Counted from the stretch's first letter, positions 50,549-60,234 are shown. The stretch is 64,000 nucleotides of DNA from Sinomonas cyclohexanicum (GCF_020886775.1 NZ_AP024525.1:3658001-3722000), one strand, 5' to 3'. Translations and numbers: made by a program. Notes: generated by a model from the letters alone, not told the origin.

Positions 50549-51397
50549 ATGTACCGAGGAACCCGCCTGCATGGCGCCCGCATCCTGATCACCGGCGGCG
50601 CGTCCGGCATCGGCCGGCTCATGGCACTGGAGGCCGCCCGGCGCGGCGCCGAGGTGGTCATCTGGGACCTCTCGGACGACGGCGCCGCGGCGGCGGCCGC
50701 TGAGATCGTCGCCGCCGGGGGCCTCGCCAGCTCGTACGCCGTGGACGTGACGAACGCGGACCAGGTCCGCGAGACGGCACGGCAGACGGGGGACGTGGAC
50801 GTGATCGTGAACAACGCCGGCGTGGTGTCCGGGAAGCCGCTGCTCGAGGCGAGCGAGGAGGCGCTGCGCCGCACGCTCGAGGTCAACACCCTCGCGCTGT
50901 ACTGGGTCACCCGCGCGTTCCTGCCCGGCATGATCGCACGGCGGGGCGGCACCGTGGTGACCATCGCGAGCGCGGCGGCGCTGATCGGCGTCGCGCGTCA
51001 GACCGACTACTCCGCGAGCAAGTTCGGCGCGCTCGGCTTCACCGAGTCGCTGCGCGCGGAGCTGCGCGCGGACGGGCACGACGTGGGCACGCTCGTGGTG
51101 TGCCCGTACTACATCAACACGGGCATGTTCGAGGGGGTCGAGACGAGGTTCCCCGCACTCCTGCCGATCCTCGAGGAGCACGACGTGGCGCTCAAGGTCG
51201 TCGACGGGATCGAGTCCGGCCGTGAGCAGATCATCCTGCCGCCCTTCGCCCGGCTCGTGCCGCTCATGCGCTTCCTGCCGACCCGCGCGTTCGACCGCGT
51301 GGCCGACTTCTTCGGCATCAACAAGGGCATGGACCACTTCGTGGGGCGGTCCCGAGCGCGCCGCACAGCGGGCCGGGCGGGGACGGAGACCGGCTGA
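50549..51397 (+). CDS. Short-chain dehydrogenase/reductase, retinol-dehydrogenase-like group
   Basis: A 282-aa SDR. ILITGGASGIGRLMALEAAR binds the cofactor, VNNAGVV follows, Ser is in VTIASAAALIG and the catalytic pair in YSASKFGAL. The C-terminal 80 residues (LPPFARLVPLMRFLPTRAFD) contain an amphipathic/hydrophobic part like that of DHRS3/RDH10-type enzymes acting on lipophilic alcohols. The ATG at 50549 has no clear ribosome site. It shares a promoter motif with the aldehyde dehydrogenase at 46534, suggesting alcohol-to-aldehyde-to-acid oxidation under one regulator. Confidence 0.8.
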   Translation: MYRGTRLHGARILITGGASGIGRLMALEAARRGAEVVIWDLSDDGAAAAAAEIVAAGGLASSYAVDVTNADQVRETARQTGDVDVIVNNAGVVSGKPLLEASEEALRRTLEVNTLALYWVTRAFLPGMIARRGGTVVTIASAAALIGVARQTDYSASKFGALGFTESLRAELRADGHDVGTLVVCPYYINTGMFEGVETRFPALLPILEEHDVALKVVDGIESGREQIILPPFARLVPLMRFLPTRAFDRVADFFGINKGMDHFVGRSRARRTAGRAGTETG

Positions 51398-51457
51398 CCT
51401 CCCGAAGGGCCCCTCGGGCCCTACCCGCAACGGGCCGGTGGCCCTAGTCTGTGCCCC

Positions 51458-51544
51458 ATGACCACGGGCCTGCCGTTTGCGTTGGGCGTGTGGCTCGTGA
51501 TCGCCGGCGTCCTGTGGGTGAGCGGCGCCGTTTCCCTCGGCTGA
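51458..51544 (+). CDS. Possible 28-aa single-helix membrane peptide
   Basis: ATG 51458 reads MTTGLPFALGVWLVIAGVLW VSGAVSLG and stops at 51544: one continuous hydrophobic helix with short ends. A terminator-type hairpin starts at the stop codon, which supports a real transcript end. There is no good ribosome site, so confidence is low. Confidence 0.35.
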   Translation: MTTGLPFALGVWLVIAGVLWVSGAVSLG

Positions 51545-51575
51545 GCGCACGAGGCGAGTCGCCGCCGTCGTGCGC
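51545..51575 (+). terminator. Hairpin after the 28-aa frame / SDR
   Basis: GCGCACGA-GGCG (51545-51556) pairs with CGCC-G-TCGTGCGC (51563-51575); a member of the GC-rich hairpin family located between convergent genes. Confidence 0.7.
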
Positions 51576-51600
51576 GTCCGCCGCCGCCCGTCACACGGTG

Positions 51601-52308
51601 TCACACCGTCAGCGAGGCCTCCGCGAGCCGCCCGTCCGTCATCTCGAGGACGCGGTCGCAGTGCTCCAGGACGTCGTGGTCGTGGGTGACCATGACCACC
51701 GCGACGCCCGCTGCGTGCGCCTGCTCCGCGAGGAGGGCGACGACCTCGTGGCTCCGCCGGCGGTCGAGAGCCGCCGTGGGCTCGTCCACGAGGAGGAGCG
51801 AGGGGGCGTTCACGAGGGCCCGCGCGATGCCGACGCGCTGCCGCTCGCCGCCGGAGAGCTGACCCGGGCGGTGCCCTGCGCGCTGGCCCATTCCGACCGC
51901 CTCGAGCAGCGGCCGCGGGTCGAGGCCCCGCCGTCCGGCGAGCCTCGCCGCGAGCCGCAGCTGGTCCGCGGCGGTGAGCGCGGGGATGAGGTTGCCCGAC
52001 TGGAACACGAAGCCGATGTTCTCGCGCCGGAACTTCGCGGCCGCGCTCTTCCCGAGGGCAGTCACGTCGGTGCCGTGGACGCGCACGACGCCGCTCGTCG
52101 GCTTCCCGAGCAGGCCCGCCACCGCGAGCAGCGAGGACTTTCCGGAGCCCGAGGGTCCCACGATGGCGGTGAACTCGCCGGGCTGGACGGTGAGGGAGAC
52201 GGCGTCGAGCGCGCGGACCGTGGCGTCGCCGTCGCCGAGCTCGAGCACGGCATCCACGATCTCGAGGGCCGGCACGGCGGCTGGGGCTGAGGGGGTCATC
52301 GGGTTCAT
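51601..52308 (-). CDS. ABC transporter ATPase (MacB/LolD type)
   Basis: 235 aa. Walker A VGPSGSGKSS, signature LSGGERQRVG, Walker B LLLVDEPTAALD and the switch His in VTHDHD are intact. FVFQSGNLIPALTAADQ after the Q-loop is typical for MacB/LolD ATPases that work with FtsX-like permeases. Its ATG overlaps the 3' end of the permease gene upstream. Confidence 0.9.
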   Translation of the reverse strand: MNPMTPSAPAAVPALEIVDAVLELGDGDATVRALDAVSLTVQPGEFTAIVGPSGSGKSSLLAVAGLLGKPTSGVVRVHGTDVTALGKSAAAKFRRENIGFVFQSGNLIPALTAADQLRLAARLAGRRGLDPRPLLEAVGMGQRAGHRPGQLSGGERQRVGIARALVNAPSLLLVDEPTAALDRRRSHEVVALLAEQAHAAGVAVVMVTHDHDVLEHCDRVLEMTDGRLAEASLTV

Positions 52309-53437
52309 CCGAGGGCGTTGATCGGGTCGATTCGGGCGATGCGCAGGATGGCCACGCCTGCGCCGAGGAGCCCGAGGACGAGGGTGAGGGCCGCGGCGAG
52401 CGCGATCGGCTCGGCCTCGAGGGAGAACGGGACGGCATCCGGGATCATGGCCCCGAAGCCGACGCCCACCCCGACACCGACGGCGGTGAAGCCGACGAGC
52501 AGGATCGCAGCCTGGGCGAGGCCGTCCCGCAGGAGGTAGCGTGCGGACGCGCCCATGGCGCGGAGGACGGCGAGCTCATGGGTGCGCTGGATGGTCCAGA
52601 CCGTGAAGAACGCGCCGACCACGAGGGCGCAGATCGCGTAGAGGAACACCTGGATCATGCTCAGCGTCATGGTCTCGGCCTCGTAGCCGGGAGAGGCATT
52701 GAAGGCCTTTGCCTTCGTCATGGTCATGGTCCCCGCGGTGGCGTCGAAGCCCGCGTAGTCGGGGGACGCGCCGTCGGCCGCGCGGAGGGCCACGACGCTC
52801 GAGTAGGCGTAGTTCGCGCCGTCGATCTGCGCCTGCGTCGGTGTGCCGGGCTTCGCCGTGTTGGAGGCGAGGAGTCGCCACGTTCCGATCGGAAGGCAGG
52901 CGACGTCGACGTGGCCGAACGTGGCCTGCCCGTCCGTGAACCCGACGACCGTCAGGGTGGTGCCGATCCGGTCGAGGGCGACCTTGGTGCCGAGTTCTAC
53001 GCCGGCGGTCTTGGCCGTCTCCGAGACGACAATGCCGTCCGGGGAGCCCAGCCCCGAGCCGCTGGCCACGGCGGGCGCGAGGAACCCGCCGGCTCGATGC
53101 CGAAGAGGGTCAGGTCGACCTGCTTGCCGGAGTCGGTGGTCCCGTTGACGATGCTGACGCCCATCGGCTCGGCGCTGGCCACACCGGGGGCCGCCTTCCA
53201 CGTGTCGAGCTGCTTGGCGTCGACGAGGGAGCGGCTGAAGGCGTTGTCGGTGATGGTGCCCTTGTCGAAGGCGAAGGCATTTGCAGGCATGGCCTTGAGG
53301 CCCGAGACGCCGTCGTTGACGAGGCCGGAGGACAGACCGGAGAGCAGCACGACGAGCACGGCGATCAGCGCGATCACGGCACCCATGAGCGTGAACCGGC
53401 CGCGGGCGAATCTGAGTTCGCGCAGCGCGAGGAACAT
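52305..53437 (-). pseudogene. FtsX/MacB-like permease with a frameshift
   Basis: The N-terminal part (from ATG 53437, MFLALRELRFARGRFTLMG, with AAGGA upstream) has the first helix and the extracytoplasmic domain up to LTLFGIEPAG. The rest (GFLAPAVASGSGLGSPDGIV to the last helices, ending IDPINALG) continues in the -1 frame. The junction is near 53081-53096 in GAGCCGGCGGGTTCC on the minus strand; one extra base would restore a full-length permease of about 377 aa. This is either a true inactivating deletion, a sequencing error in a G/C run, or less likely programmed slippage. All else is well conserved. Confidence 0.75.
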
Positions 53438-53461
53438 GGCGAGTCCTTGGGGATGAGGTTG

Positions 53462-53497
53462 CCGACACACTGTCGGAATGATTACGACACTATGTCG
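53462..53497. promoter_or_regulatory. Two adjacent dyads, probable TetR operators of the exporter operon
   Basis: CCGAC-ACACT-GTCGG (53462-53476) and CGACA-CTA-TGTCG (53485-53497) share the CGACA/TGTCG half-site. They lie between the TetR gene stop and the permease start. Confidence 0.55.
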
Positions 53498-53550
53498 ACA
53501 TCATGGGAAATGCCAAATCGGGAGCTACTTCTCCTGATGCGTCCGCGACG

Positions 53551-54126
53551 TCAGCGCGGCAGCCCCTCGAGGACCAACCGCTGCACCCGCGCGGCGACCT
53601 CGACATGGCCGAGTCCGTGCTCGATGAGCTTGACCGCACCGTTGAGGACGCCCTCGATGAGCGCCGCCCATGCATGGGTGTCGGAGAGGCCCATCTCGGC
53701 AAGCGTCGTGGTCAGCGGCCTGAACAGCGCGTCGTGGAGGGCGCGGATGTCCTCGTGACGGCTGGGGGTGAGCTCGGCCTGCTGGAGTGCGGCGGCGAGG
53801 TCATGCTTGCCGTCCGCGGTCATCCGCAGTGTCGTGGCGATGTAGGCCCTGAGCCGCTCGGTCCCCGGCGCCCAGCGCGCCAGCTCGGCCTCGATCTCCT
53901 CGCGCCACAGCTCGAACGCCTTGGTCGCGACGGCCACGAGCAGCTCGCTCTTGGAGGGGAAGTAGTCGTAGAAGCTCGATCTGGCCAGCCCGGCCCGCTC
54001 CGTCACGCTCCGCGCGTTCACCCCTCCGACTCCGTCCTGCAGGAGGATCGCCTCGGCCGCCGCGAGGAGCGCGGCGCGCTGGGCCTCGCGGTGCTCAGGC
54101 ACGGAGGGGGCGGAGATCTTCGGCAT
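53551..54126 (-). CDS. TetR-family transcriptional regulator
   Basis: 191 aa. The helix-turn-helix is NARSVTERAGLARSSFYDYF at residues 35-55; the C-terminal domain is of the common TetR_C type. ATG 54126. Located immediately upstream of the MacB-type exporter genes on the same strand, with two dyads in between; repression of the exporter is the natural reading. Confidence 0.85.
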   Translation of the reverse strand: MPKISAPSVPEHREAQRAALLAAAEAILLQDGVGGVNARSVTERAGLARSSFYDYFPSKSELLVAVATKAFELWREEIEAELARWAPGTERLRAYIATTLRMTADGKHDLAAALQQAELTPSRHEDIRALHDALFRPLTTTLAEMGLSDTHAWAALIEGVLNGAVKLIEHGLGHVEVAARVQRLVLEGLPR

Positions 54127-54218
54127 CCGCCCATTATCCCGCCCCACGTCACAACCGCAGGCACCAGCCGGGGCCCATCGCTGGCGCCGCGCGCCGGAGC
54201 ACAGTGCAGCGTGCGGGG

Positions 54219-54896
54219 CTAGACGCCGCTCCGCTCCGGGGGCGTGTTGAGGGCGCGCGCCCGTAGATAGGCGAGGACGGCGAGCACGCGGCGGTGCTCG
54301 TCTTCTCCCCCGCCGGAGAGCCCCAGCTTGGCCAGGATGTTGGCCACGTGGGTCTCGACCGTGCGGGCGGTGAGCCAGAGCCTTCGGGCAATGGCCCCGT
54401 TGGTGAGGCCCTCGGCCATCAGGGAGAGCACCTCGAGCTCGCGGGGGGTCAGCCGTGCGAGAGGGTCCGTCGCGTGGCGCCCGGCGATGAGCCGGGAGAC
54501 CACCTCCGCGTCCAGGGCGGTTCCTCCTCGGGCCACCCTGTGCAGGGCGTCGAGGAACTCCTCGACGTCCAGCACGCGGTCCTTGAGCAGGTAGCCGAAG
54601 CGGCCTCCGGCCACGAGGTCCACCGAATGCAGCGTCTCGATGTGCTGGGAGAGCAGCAGGATGCCGAGCTGGGGATGACGCGAGCGGATGCGCTTTGCCG
54701 CCCGCGCGCCGTCGTCCGTCCCGTTGGGCGGCATGCGGACGTCCACGATCACGACGTCGCATGGCGTGGCCTCGACGGCGGCCTCGAGCGACGGCGCGTC
54801 GACGGCCTTCGCCGCGACGTCGAGGCCGCGGTCCGCGAGCAGGCTCGCGAGGCCCTCCCTGAAGAGGGCCGAGTCCTCACCGATCACGACGCGCAA
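54219..54896 (-). CDS. NarL/LuxR-type response regulator
   Basis: 225 aa. Receiver domain: acidic pair ED (residues 7-8), phospho-acceptor Asp in [10 protein letters not shown] (about 52), Lys in GYLLKDR. The LuxR-type helix-turn-helix is [20 protein letters not shown] to [13 protein letters not shown]. The TTG start at 54896 overlaps the histidine-kinase stop by 13 bases, so the two are coupled. Target genes are unknown. Confidence 0.9.
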   Translation of the reverse strand: MRVVIGEDSALFREGLASLLADRGLDVAAKAVDAPSLEAAVEATPCDVVIVDVRMPPNGTDDGARAAKRIRSRHPQLGILLLSQHIETLHSVDLVAGGRFGYLLKDRVLDVEEFLDALHRVARGGTALDAEVVSRLIAGRHATDPLARLTPRELEVLSLMAEGLTNGAIARRLWLTARTVETHVANILAKLGLSGGGEDEHRRVLAVLAYLRARALNTPPERSGV

Positions 54897-56866
54897 GGCA
54901 GCACCGCCTCGACGAGGGTCCCGGCGAGGGCCGGGCTGTGGATGCGCAGGGTCCCCCCGGCCGCGGCAACGCGGTCGGCGACCCCGGAGAGCCCGGCACC
55001 GTCCGCCTTGGCGCCCCCGCGCCCGTCATCGGAGACCCGGACGGTGAGGACAGCGGCATCCCGTGCCACTTCGACCCCGATCCGTTCGGGGCTCGCGTGC
55101 TTGACGGCGTTCGCGACGGCTTCGGCGATCACGAAGTAGGCGGTGGTGGTGACGTCGTCGGGAAGGTCGCCGGCACGGACGTCGATGGCGATCGGGATCG
55201 GCGACGAGCGGGTGAGGCTGGCCAGTGCTGGGCCGAGGCCGTCGTCGAGGCAACTGGGCCTGAGTCCGTGGGCGAGGGCGCGCAGCTCGGCGACGGCAGT
55301 ACCGAGCTCCGCGACCGTCTGGTCCAGGAGGCCGTCAACGTCGACGCGGCCCCCTTTCAAGCGGCCCTGGGCGACCCGCAGGGCCATGCCGAGGCTGACG
55401 AGGCGCTGCTGTGCGCCATCGTGGAGGTCCCGCTCGAGGCGCTCCCGTTCAGCGTATCCGGCCTGCTGGAGGCGCCGGCGGCTCGCCTCAGCCTCACGGA
55501 GGGCCAGCCGGACCTCGATCCGGAGTCGGGTGACCTCGACGAGCAGGGCCGACGCGGCCGCGACCTCGCGCAGGAGCGCGGGGCTCGTGCGCACGGTGCC
55601 CCGGATCGATCCGATAGTCTCGCGGTCCAAGACCACCGGGACTGCCGTCACCTCGGGGGCGGCGGGGGCGAGCGGCGCGCCGCCGACGCCCATGAGGCCC
55701 TCCTGTCCGGGCACGACGAAGCCGAGGCGCAGCCCCGGCTCGCCGAGACCGCGCTGCAGTGCCGCCTCAAGGCCTTCCGGGCTGCCCGTGCCCGAGTGCG
55801 TCTGCGAGGTCAGCTGCGCGATGGCCTCGAGCGTCCTCGTCCGGGCCGGGTACACCCAGCGGTCGACGGCGGCCCGCAGCCGGCCGCGCAGGGGCGCGAG
55901 CACGACCGCGGCCACCGCCGTGGAGACGGCAGCCACCAGCGGAGACGCGCCCCCCACCGCGACGCCGGCCGCGGCGGCCGCCACGGTGTAGACGACCAGA
56001 AGCCCGGCCGTCATCGCCCCGTAGGTCAGCGCAGCGCTCGTGAGCTGCTCGACGTCATAGAGCCGGTACCGCAGCACTGCGATAGCCGTGGCAGCCGGGA
56101 CAGCGATCCACATGGCGGCAAGGCCGATACCGACGAGGCCGGGGCCGCCTAGGACGAGATAGCTCAGCCAGCACAGCAGGAGAGTCGTGGGGAGCATTCC
56201 CGCGGCCAGCGCAAACCACTTCAGCTGGGCGCGCTCGACCGTGCTGCGCGAGCGGCGGTATCTCAGGACCAGCGCCGAGGCGGTAGATCCCAGCACCCCG
56301 AGCCACGCGAACAGCAGCCCGAAGGCAAGGATCGCGTAGGGCACCGTCCAGATGCCCGACGCCGTGCCGAAGACGTGCGAGCTGTTCGTGAACGGGGCAG
56401 GGAACGGGTCCGGGCTCAGGCCCGCGGTGACCTCGAAGAGCACCGGAAGCGCCAGTACGGCCCACACGACCCGCTTCCACGCCGGGGACAGCAGCCTCCC
56501 CGTCGGGAAGGTCAGCATGAGCAGGGCCGGTGGAACATAGATCCACATCCAGATGCCCGGCATCAGCGTCACGGCGAGGTCCGAGACGGGCAGCAGGCCA
56601 GGGCGGTGGGCAACGGCGTCGGAGTAGATGCCGGTGAGGGCGATGAGCCCGGGCGGCACACCGAAGAGGCACAGAAGGGGGCCGACGGCGTTTGCCTGCG
56701 CCCGGCGGATCACGAACCATCCGAGCACCAGCGGCGGCACTGCCAGCGCGACCGCGGCCGCCGTGATGAGGGCATCCTGGAGGGTGCCCGTCATGAGCGT
56801 GAGCACGACGCTGCCCGCGAGGAGGGCCACGGCCGCGGCCGTGGCACCCCAGCCCAGGCTGCGCAC
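54884..56866 (-). CDS. Membrane sensor histidine kinase, NarL-partner type (HisKA_3)
   Basis: About 660 aa. Eight or more membrane helices fill residues 1-300; a GAF-like linker region follows, then HisKA_3 with the phospho-accepting His in [16 protein letters not shown], and a HATPase_c domain ([13 protein letters not shown], then [20 protein letters not shown]). The frame is open far upstream; GTG 56866 with GGAGG ten bases upstream is preferred, ATG 56911 is possible. Many such kinases sense membrane or cell-wall state. Confidence 0.8.
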   Translation of the reverse strand: MRSLGWGATAAAVALLAGSVVLTLMTGTLQDALITAAAVALAVPPLVLGWFVIRRAQANAVGPLLCLFGVPPGLIALTGIYSDAVAHRPGLLPVSDLAVTLMPGIWMWIYVPPALLMLTFPTGRLLSPAWKRVVWAVLALPVLFEVTAGLSPDPFPAPFTNSSHVFGTASGIWTVPYAILAFGLLFAWLGVLGSTASALVLRYRRSRSTVERAQLKWFALAAGMLPTTLLLCWLSYLVLGGPGLVGIGLAAMWIAVPAATAIAVLRYRLYDVEQLTSAALTYGAMTAGLLVVYTVAAAAAGVAVGGASPLVAAVSTAVAAVVLAPLRGRLRAAVDRWVYPARTRTLEAIAQLTSQTHSGTGSPEGLEAALQRGLGEPGLRLGFVVPGQEGLMGVGGAPLAPAAPEVTAVPVVLDRETIGSIRGTVRTSPALLREVAAASALLVEVTRLRIEVRLALREAEASRRRLQQAGYAERERLERDLHDGAQQRLVSLGMALRVAQGRLKGGRVDVDGLLDQTVAELGTAVAELRALAHGLRPSCLDDGLGPALASLTRSSPIPIAIDVRAGDLPDDVTTTAYFVIAEAVANAVKHASPERIGVEVARDAAVLTVRVSDDGRGGAKADGAGLSGVADRVAAAGGTLRIHSPALAGTLVEAVLPCAS

Positions 56867-57023
56867 CTGCCACACGCCTCCAGCGTAGGCTCGGCGGCGT
56901 CGGTGGGCCATCCGTGCAGGCACGGAGGGCCGGACCAGTGTGGACTCCGATGCGGGATCATCCGGCGCGCCGGACGCTGGACGCAGGCGCTCCCGTCCCG
57001 GGAGCCCTCTGGAAGGCGGCATC

Positions 57024-58481
57024 ATGACATCGAGGGAAGACTCCGCGGCCGTTTCCCCGGCCCGGACCATGTCCGGCCCGGGCTGGGATCTCCGGACCTT
57101 CTGGCGGCGCGCGCTGGCCGTCATCGCTCCACTCCCGGGCCTGGCCCTCGCGCTGGAGATCGGAGCCTCCCCCGGCTCGACCAGGGACACCCCGGACCAG
57201 CAGCTGACGTCCGTCGCCGCCCATCTCGGGATGGCGAACCTCTCGATCTGGATGGGCGTCCTCGCGGTCGTGACGGCGGTTCCCGCGGTCATCGCGGTGT
57301 GCTGGGCGACCCGCAGGGCCGCACCACGGCTGACCCTGGCTGGCGGGCTGCTGACATTCGTCGGGTTCTCGCTCGCCCTGGGACTCGCGGACACGCGCCC
57401 GGTCCTCTATGTCGCCGCCCGCGACGGGCTCGACCGGCAGTCCACCGTTCAGCTGGCCCAGCTCGTCGGCGACCACCCGGCAGGCATGGTCGCCCTGCTG
57501 GGATTCCTGCTGGGGCAGGCAGCGGGGCTGCTCGTGCTCGGGATCGCGCTGTGGCGCAGCCGCCTCGCGCCGCGGTGGATGGGCGCCCTCCTGGCCGTCT
57601 CCGGCGTCGCGCACGCCCTGGTTCCCGGCAGCATCGGCGCGGGCCTGACGTGGGCCGCGACCGGCTTGGGCTTCGCGGGGGCGTCAGTGGCCCTGTGGCG
57701 CATGCGGGACGAGGACTCCGACCTTCCCCCGATCGGCACCGGGCAGCGCGGACAGACGACCGCCGCGGGCGTTCCAGGACTCGATGCGCGCAGGGTGTGG
57801 CGGGTGCTCCTCGCGGTGACGGCCCCCGTCATGGCCGTCCTGATCGCAGTGCTCCGGTTCGCGCTGCCGTACAACACGCTCGACGACGCCCGGACGGTGT
57901 TCGAGCACTCCCTCGCACACCAGACGTTCGACGCCGTGGCCCTGTGGACCGGAGTGCTCCTCGCACCGACAGCCGTCTCTGGCGTCATCGCCGCCGTCTG
58001 GGTGAGCCGCAGGCGCGCACCCGTCCTGGCAACCATCGGCGCGTTCCTCGCCGTTCCCGGGTTCACCGCCCTCGCGGGACAGGGGTCGGCCCAGAACATC
58101 ATCACTATCCTCGCCGCGCAGGGGAAAGTGGACCCGGGGTTCGCCTACACCGCATCCTCGGCAGTGCAGGAGCTTCCGCAGTCTGGTGCGCTCGTGGGCA
58201 TCTTCGTCTTCGGCCACCTCATCGGCACGATCATCCTCGGCATGGCGCTGTGGCGCTCTCACGCGGTGCCGGCGTGGATTGCCTGGGCTCTCGCCGTATC
58301 CCAGCCGATCCATCTGATCAGCGCGATGACGGGCAACCATCCCCTCGACCTGCTCGGCTGGGGCCTGACCGCCTTCGGCTTCGCGGCCGCCGGGTGGGTC
58401 CTCCTGAGGATGAGCGACGACGAGTTCGACCTTCCCCCGGCAGCACGCCTCAGCCTGCCGCGGGCTCCCGGGACTCGCTGA
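57024..58481 (+). CDS. Membrane protein of unknown function with internal duplication
   Basis: 485 aa, about eight helices in two similar halves. Each half ends in the same pattern: ALWRSRLAPRWMGALLAVSG...GLGFAGASVALWRMRDEDSDLPP in the first, ALWRSHAVPAWIAWALAVSQ...AFGFAAAGWVLLRMSDDEFDLPP in the second. The ATG 57024 has GGAAGG upstream. Divergent from the sensor kinase, so it could be a target of the two-component system. Its 3' end overlaps the GntR gene by 32 bases. Confidence 0.7.
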   Translation: MTSREDSAAVSPARTMSGPGWDLRTFWRRALAVIAPLPGLALALEIGASPGSTRDTPDQQLTSVAAHLGMANLSIWMGVLAVVTAVPAVIAVCWATRRAAPRLTLAGGLLTFVGFSLALGLADTRPVLYVAARDGLDRQSTVQLAQLVGDHPAGMVALLGFLLGQAAGLLVLGIALWRSRLAPRWMGALLAVSGVAHALVPGSIGAGLTWAATGLGFAGASVALWRMRDEDSDLPPIGTGQRGQTTAAGVPGLDARRVWRVLLAVTAPVMAVLIAVLRFALPYNTLDDARTVFEHSLAHQTFDAVALWTGVLLAPTAVSGVIAAVWVSRRRAPVLATIGAFLAVPGFTALAGQGSAQNIITILAAQGKVDPGFAYTASSAVQELPQSGALVGIFVFGHLIGTIILGMALWRSHAVPAWIAWALAVSQPIHLISAMTGNHPLDLLGWGLTAFGFAAAGWVLLRMSDDEFDLPPAARLSLPRAPGTR

Positions 58482-59124
58482 CCAAGTTGTCCGAGGCGGC
58501 GTCCATGTGGGTCAGGATGGTCTCGCGCGCGGTCGAGGAGTCGCCGGACTCGATCGCGTCGACGATCTCCCGGTGGCGGGCCACGCTCATGTTGCTCGTG
58601 GCCCGCTCGAGGCCCGCGAACATGATGGACATGCGGATCGAGCCCTCGAGCGACTGCCACTGGTGCAGGAGCGTCTCGTTGCCCGAGAGCCGGCACAGGA
58701 GCCGGTGGAAGTCCAGGTCGGCCTCGATGCGGTCCTCGAGGGACCGTCCTGCGGCCTCGTCCATGTGCTCGAGCGCGTCGCGCAGCTCGCCGACCGCCTT
58801 GGCGCGGCGGGGCTGCTCGATGAGGGTGCGTGCCGCGAGGGACTCGAGCGCACCGCGCACCGAGAAGATGTCCCGGATCTCCTTGGCATCGAGGTGCCGC
58901 ACGCTCAGCCGGCCGCGCGGCCCGGCCGCGGCGAGGCCCTCCTGCTCGAGCTGGCGCAACGCCTCCCGCAGGGTCCCGCGTGAGATGCCGAGCATCTCGG
59001 ACAGCTCGGTCTCGACGAGGTGCTGGCCCGGGGCGAGCTCGCCGGACGTGATGGCGCGGCGGAGGGCGGACAGCGCCTGCTCGCGCAGGCTCTTCTTCTC
59101 GAGCCCCAGCAGTGACGCTGTCAT
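58450..59124 (-). CDS. GntR-family (FadR subgroup) regulator of the transketolase locus
   Basis: 224 aa. The winged helix ELSEMLGISRGTLREALRQL is followed by an FCD domain with metal-ligand type residues in DLDFHRLLCRLSGN. It lies downstream of the transketolase genes on the same strand, with its own upstream copy of TGTCGACTGTCA (59137-59148), which recurs in the divergent promoter at 62578-62661. Autoregulation and control of the catabolic genes are inferred. Confidence 0.85.
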   Translation of the reverse strand: MTASLLGLEKKSLREQALSALRRAITSGELAPGQHLVETELSEMLGISRGTLREALRQLEQEGLAAAGPRGRLSVRHLDAKEIRDIFSVRGALESLAARTLIEQPRRAKAVGELRDALEHMDEAAGRSLEDRIEADLDFHRLLCRLSGNETLLHQWQSLEGSIRMSIMFAGLERATSNMSVARHREIVDAIESGDSSTARETILTHMDAASDNLVSESREPAAG

Positions 59125-59136
59125 GGTTCCTCCCGA

Positions 59137-59148
59137 TGTCGACTGTCA
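59137..59148 (-). promoter_or_regulatory. Probable GntR operator (autoregulatory copy)
   Basis: TGTCGACTGTCA, 13 bases upstream of the GntR ATG; the same 12-mer occurs (complementary strand) at 62582-62593. Confidence 0.6.
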
Positions 59149-59226
59149 TCCGGCAGCCGTTGACATTGATGATACGGGGCGGGTGCGGGATCGGACCCCG
59201 CACCCGCCCAGATGGCCGGGCAGGCC

Positions 59227-60234
59227 TCAGCCGAGCTCGGCCAGGACCTTCGCGACGATGCGGTCCACGCTGAGTCCGTACTTCGTGTGCAGCGTGGGCA
59301 GCGCGCCCGCGTCGAGGAACTCGTCCGGCAGGCCGATCGGCACCACGCGCCGGGACTGGCCAGCCCGGACCAGCGTGGACGCGACCGTCTCGAACAGCCC
59401 GCCCACCACCGTGTGGTTCTCGAGCGTCACCGCGAGCCGGTCCCCCGCGAGCTCGGCGAGCACGGTCGCCTCGTCGAACGGCTTGATCGTCGGGGCATGC
59501 ACGACGGCGACCCCCACCTTGTGCTTCTCGAGCTCGGCCGCCGCCTGGAGCGCCCTCATGGTCATGAGGCCCGAGGAGACGAACACGACGTCGTTCCCGC
59601 CGCGCAGCACCTTGGCCTTTCCGAGCTCGAACTCGTAGTCGTACTCGTCCAGGACGGTCGGGACCTTGCCGCGCAGGAGGCGCAGGTAGGTGGGCCCGTC
59701 CGAGGCTGCCAGCTGCGGGACGGCCTGGGCGATGTCCACGGAGTCGCACGGGTCCACGATCGTCAGGTTGGGCATCCCGCGGAAGATCGCCATGTCCTCA
59801 GTGGCCTGGTGCGAGGGCCCGTACCCCGTGGTAAGGCCCGGGAGGCCGCCCACGATGTTGACGTTGAGGTTCGGCTCGGCGATGTCGAGGCAGATGAAGT
59901 CGTACGCCCGCCGGGCCGCAAAGACCGAGTAGGTCGAGGCGAACGGCACGAGCCCCGCCTCCGCCATGCCCGCGGCCGCGCCGAACAGCAGCTGCTCGGC
60001 CATGCCCATCTGGAAGAACCGGTCCGGGTGGGCCTCGGCGAAGATGTGCATGTCCGTGTACTTGCCCAGGTCCGCCGTCAGTCCCACGATCCGCGGGTCC
60101 GCCTCGGCGGCCGCGACCAGGGCGTGACCGAACGGGGCCGGGGCCGTCTGCTGGCCGGGATCTGCGAACGAGGCGATCATGGCCGAGGTCTTGAGCCTCG
60201 GCGCCGTGCCCGTTGCCACTGCTGCGGCGCTCAT
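59227..60234 (-). CDS. Transketolase, C-terminal subunit
   Basis: 335 aa: pyrimidine-binding domain (GLTADLGKYTDMHIFAEAHP, catalytic Glu in MGMAEQLLFG) plus the C-terminal transketolase domain. This is the second half of a split transketolase; the other half overlaps by ATGA. Split transketolases in sugar catabolic loci often act on unusual pentulose phosphates (for example apulose 4-phosphate in D-apiose use) rather than in the pentose phosphate pathway. GGAGAAGG lies before the ATG. Confidence 0.85.
   Translation of the reverse strand: MSAAAVATGTAPRLKTSAMIASFADPGQQTAPAPFGHALVAAAEADPRIVGLTADLGKYTDMHIFAEAHPDRFFQMGMAEQLLFGAAAGMAEAGLVPFASTYSVFAARRAYDFICLDIAEPNLNVNIVGGLPGLTTGYGPSHQATEDMAIFRGMPNLTIVDPCDSVDIAQAVPQLAASDGPTYLRLLRGKVPTVLDEYDYEFELGKAKVLRGGNDVVFVSSGLMTMRALQAAAELEKHKVGVAVVHAPTIKPFDEATVLAELAGDRLAVTLENHTVVGGLFETVASTLVRAGQSRRVVPIGLPDEFLDAGALPTLHTKYGLSVDRIVAKVLAELG

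Noticed and set aside
54127-54762. Long upstream extension of the TetR gene at 53551
   Set aside because: The extension is an Arg/Pro-rich shadow of the response-regulator gene on the same strand; TetR homology starts at 54126.
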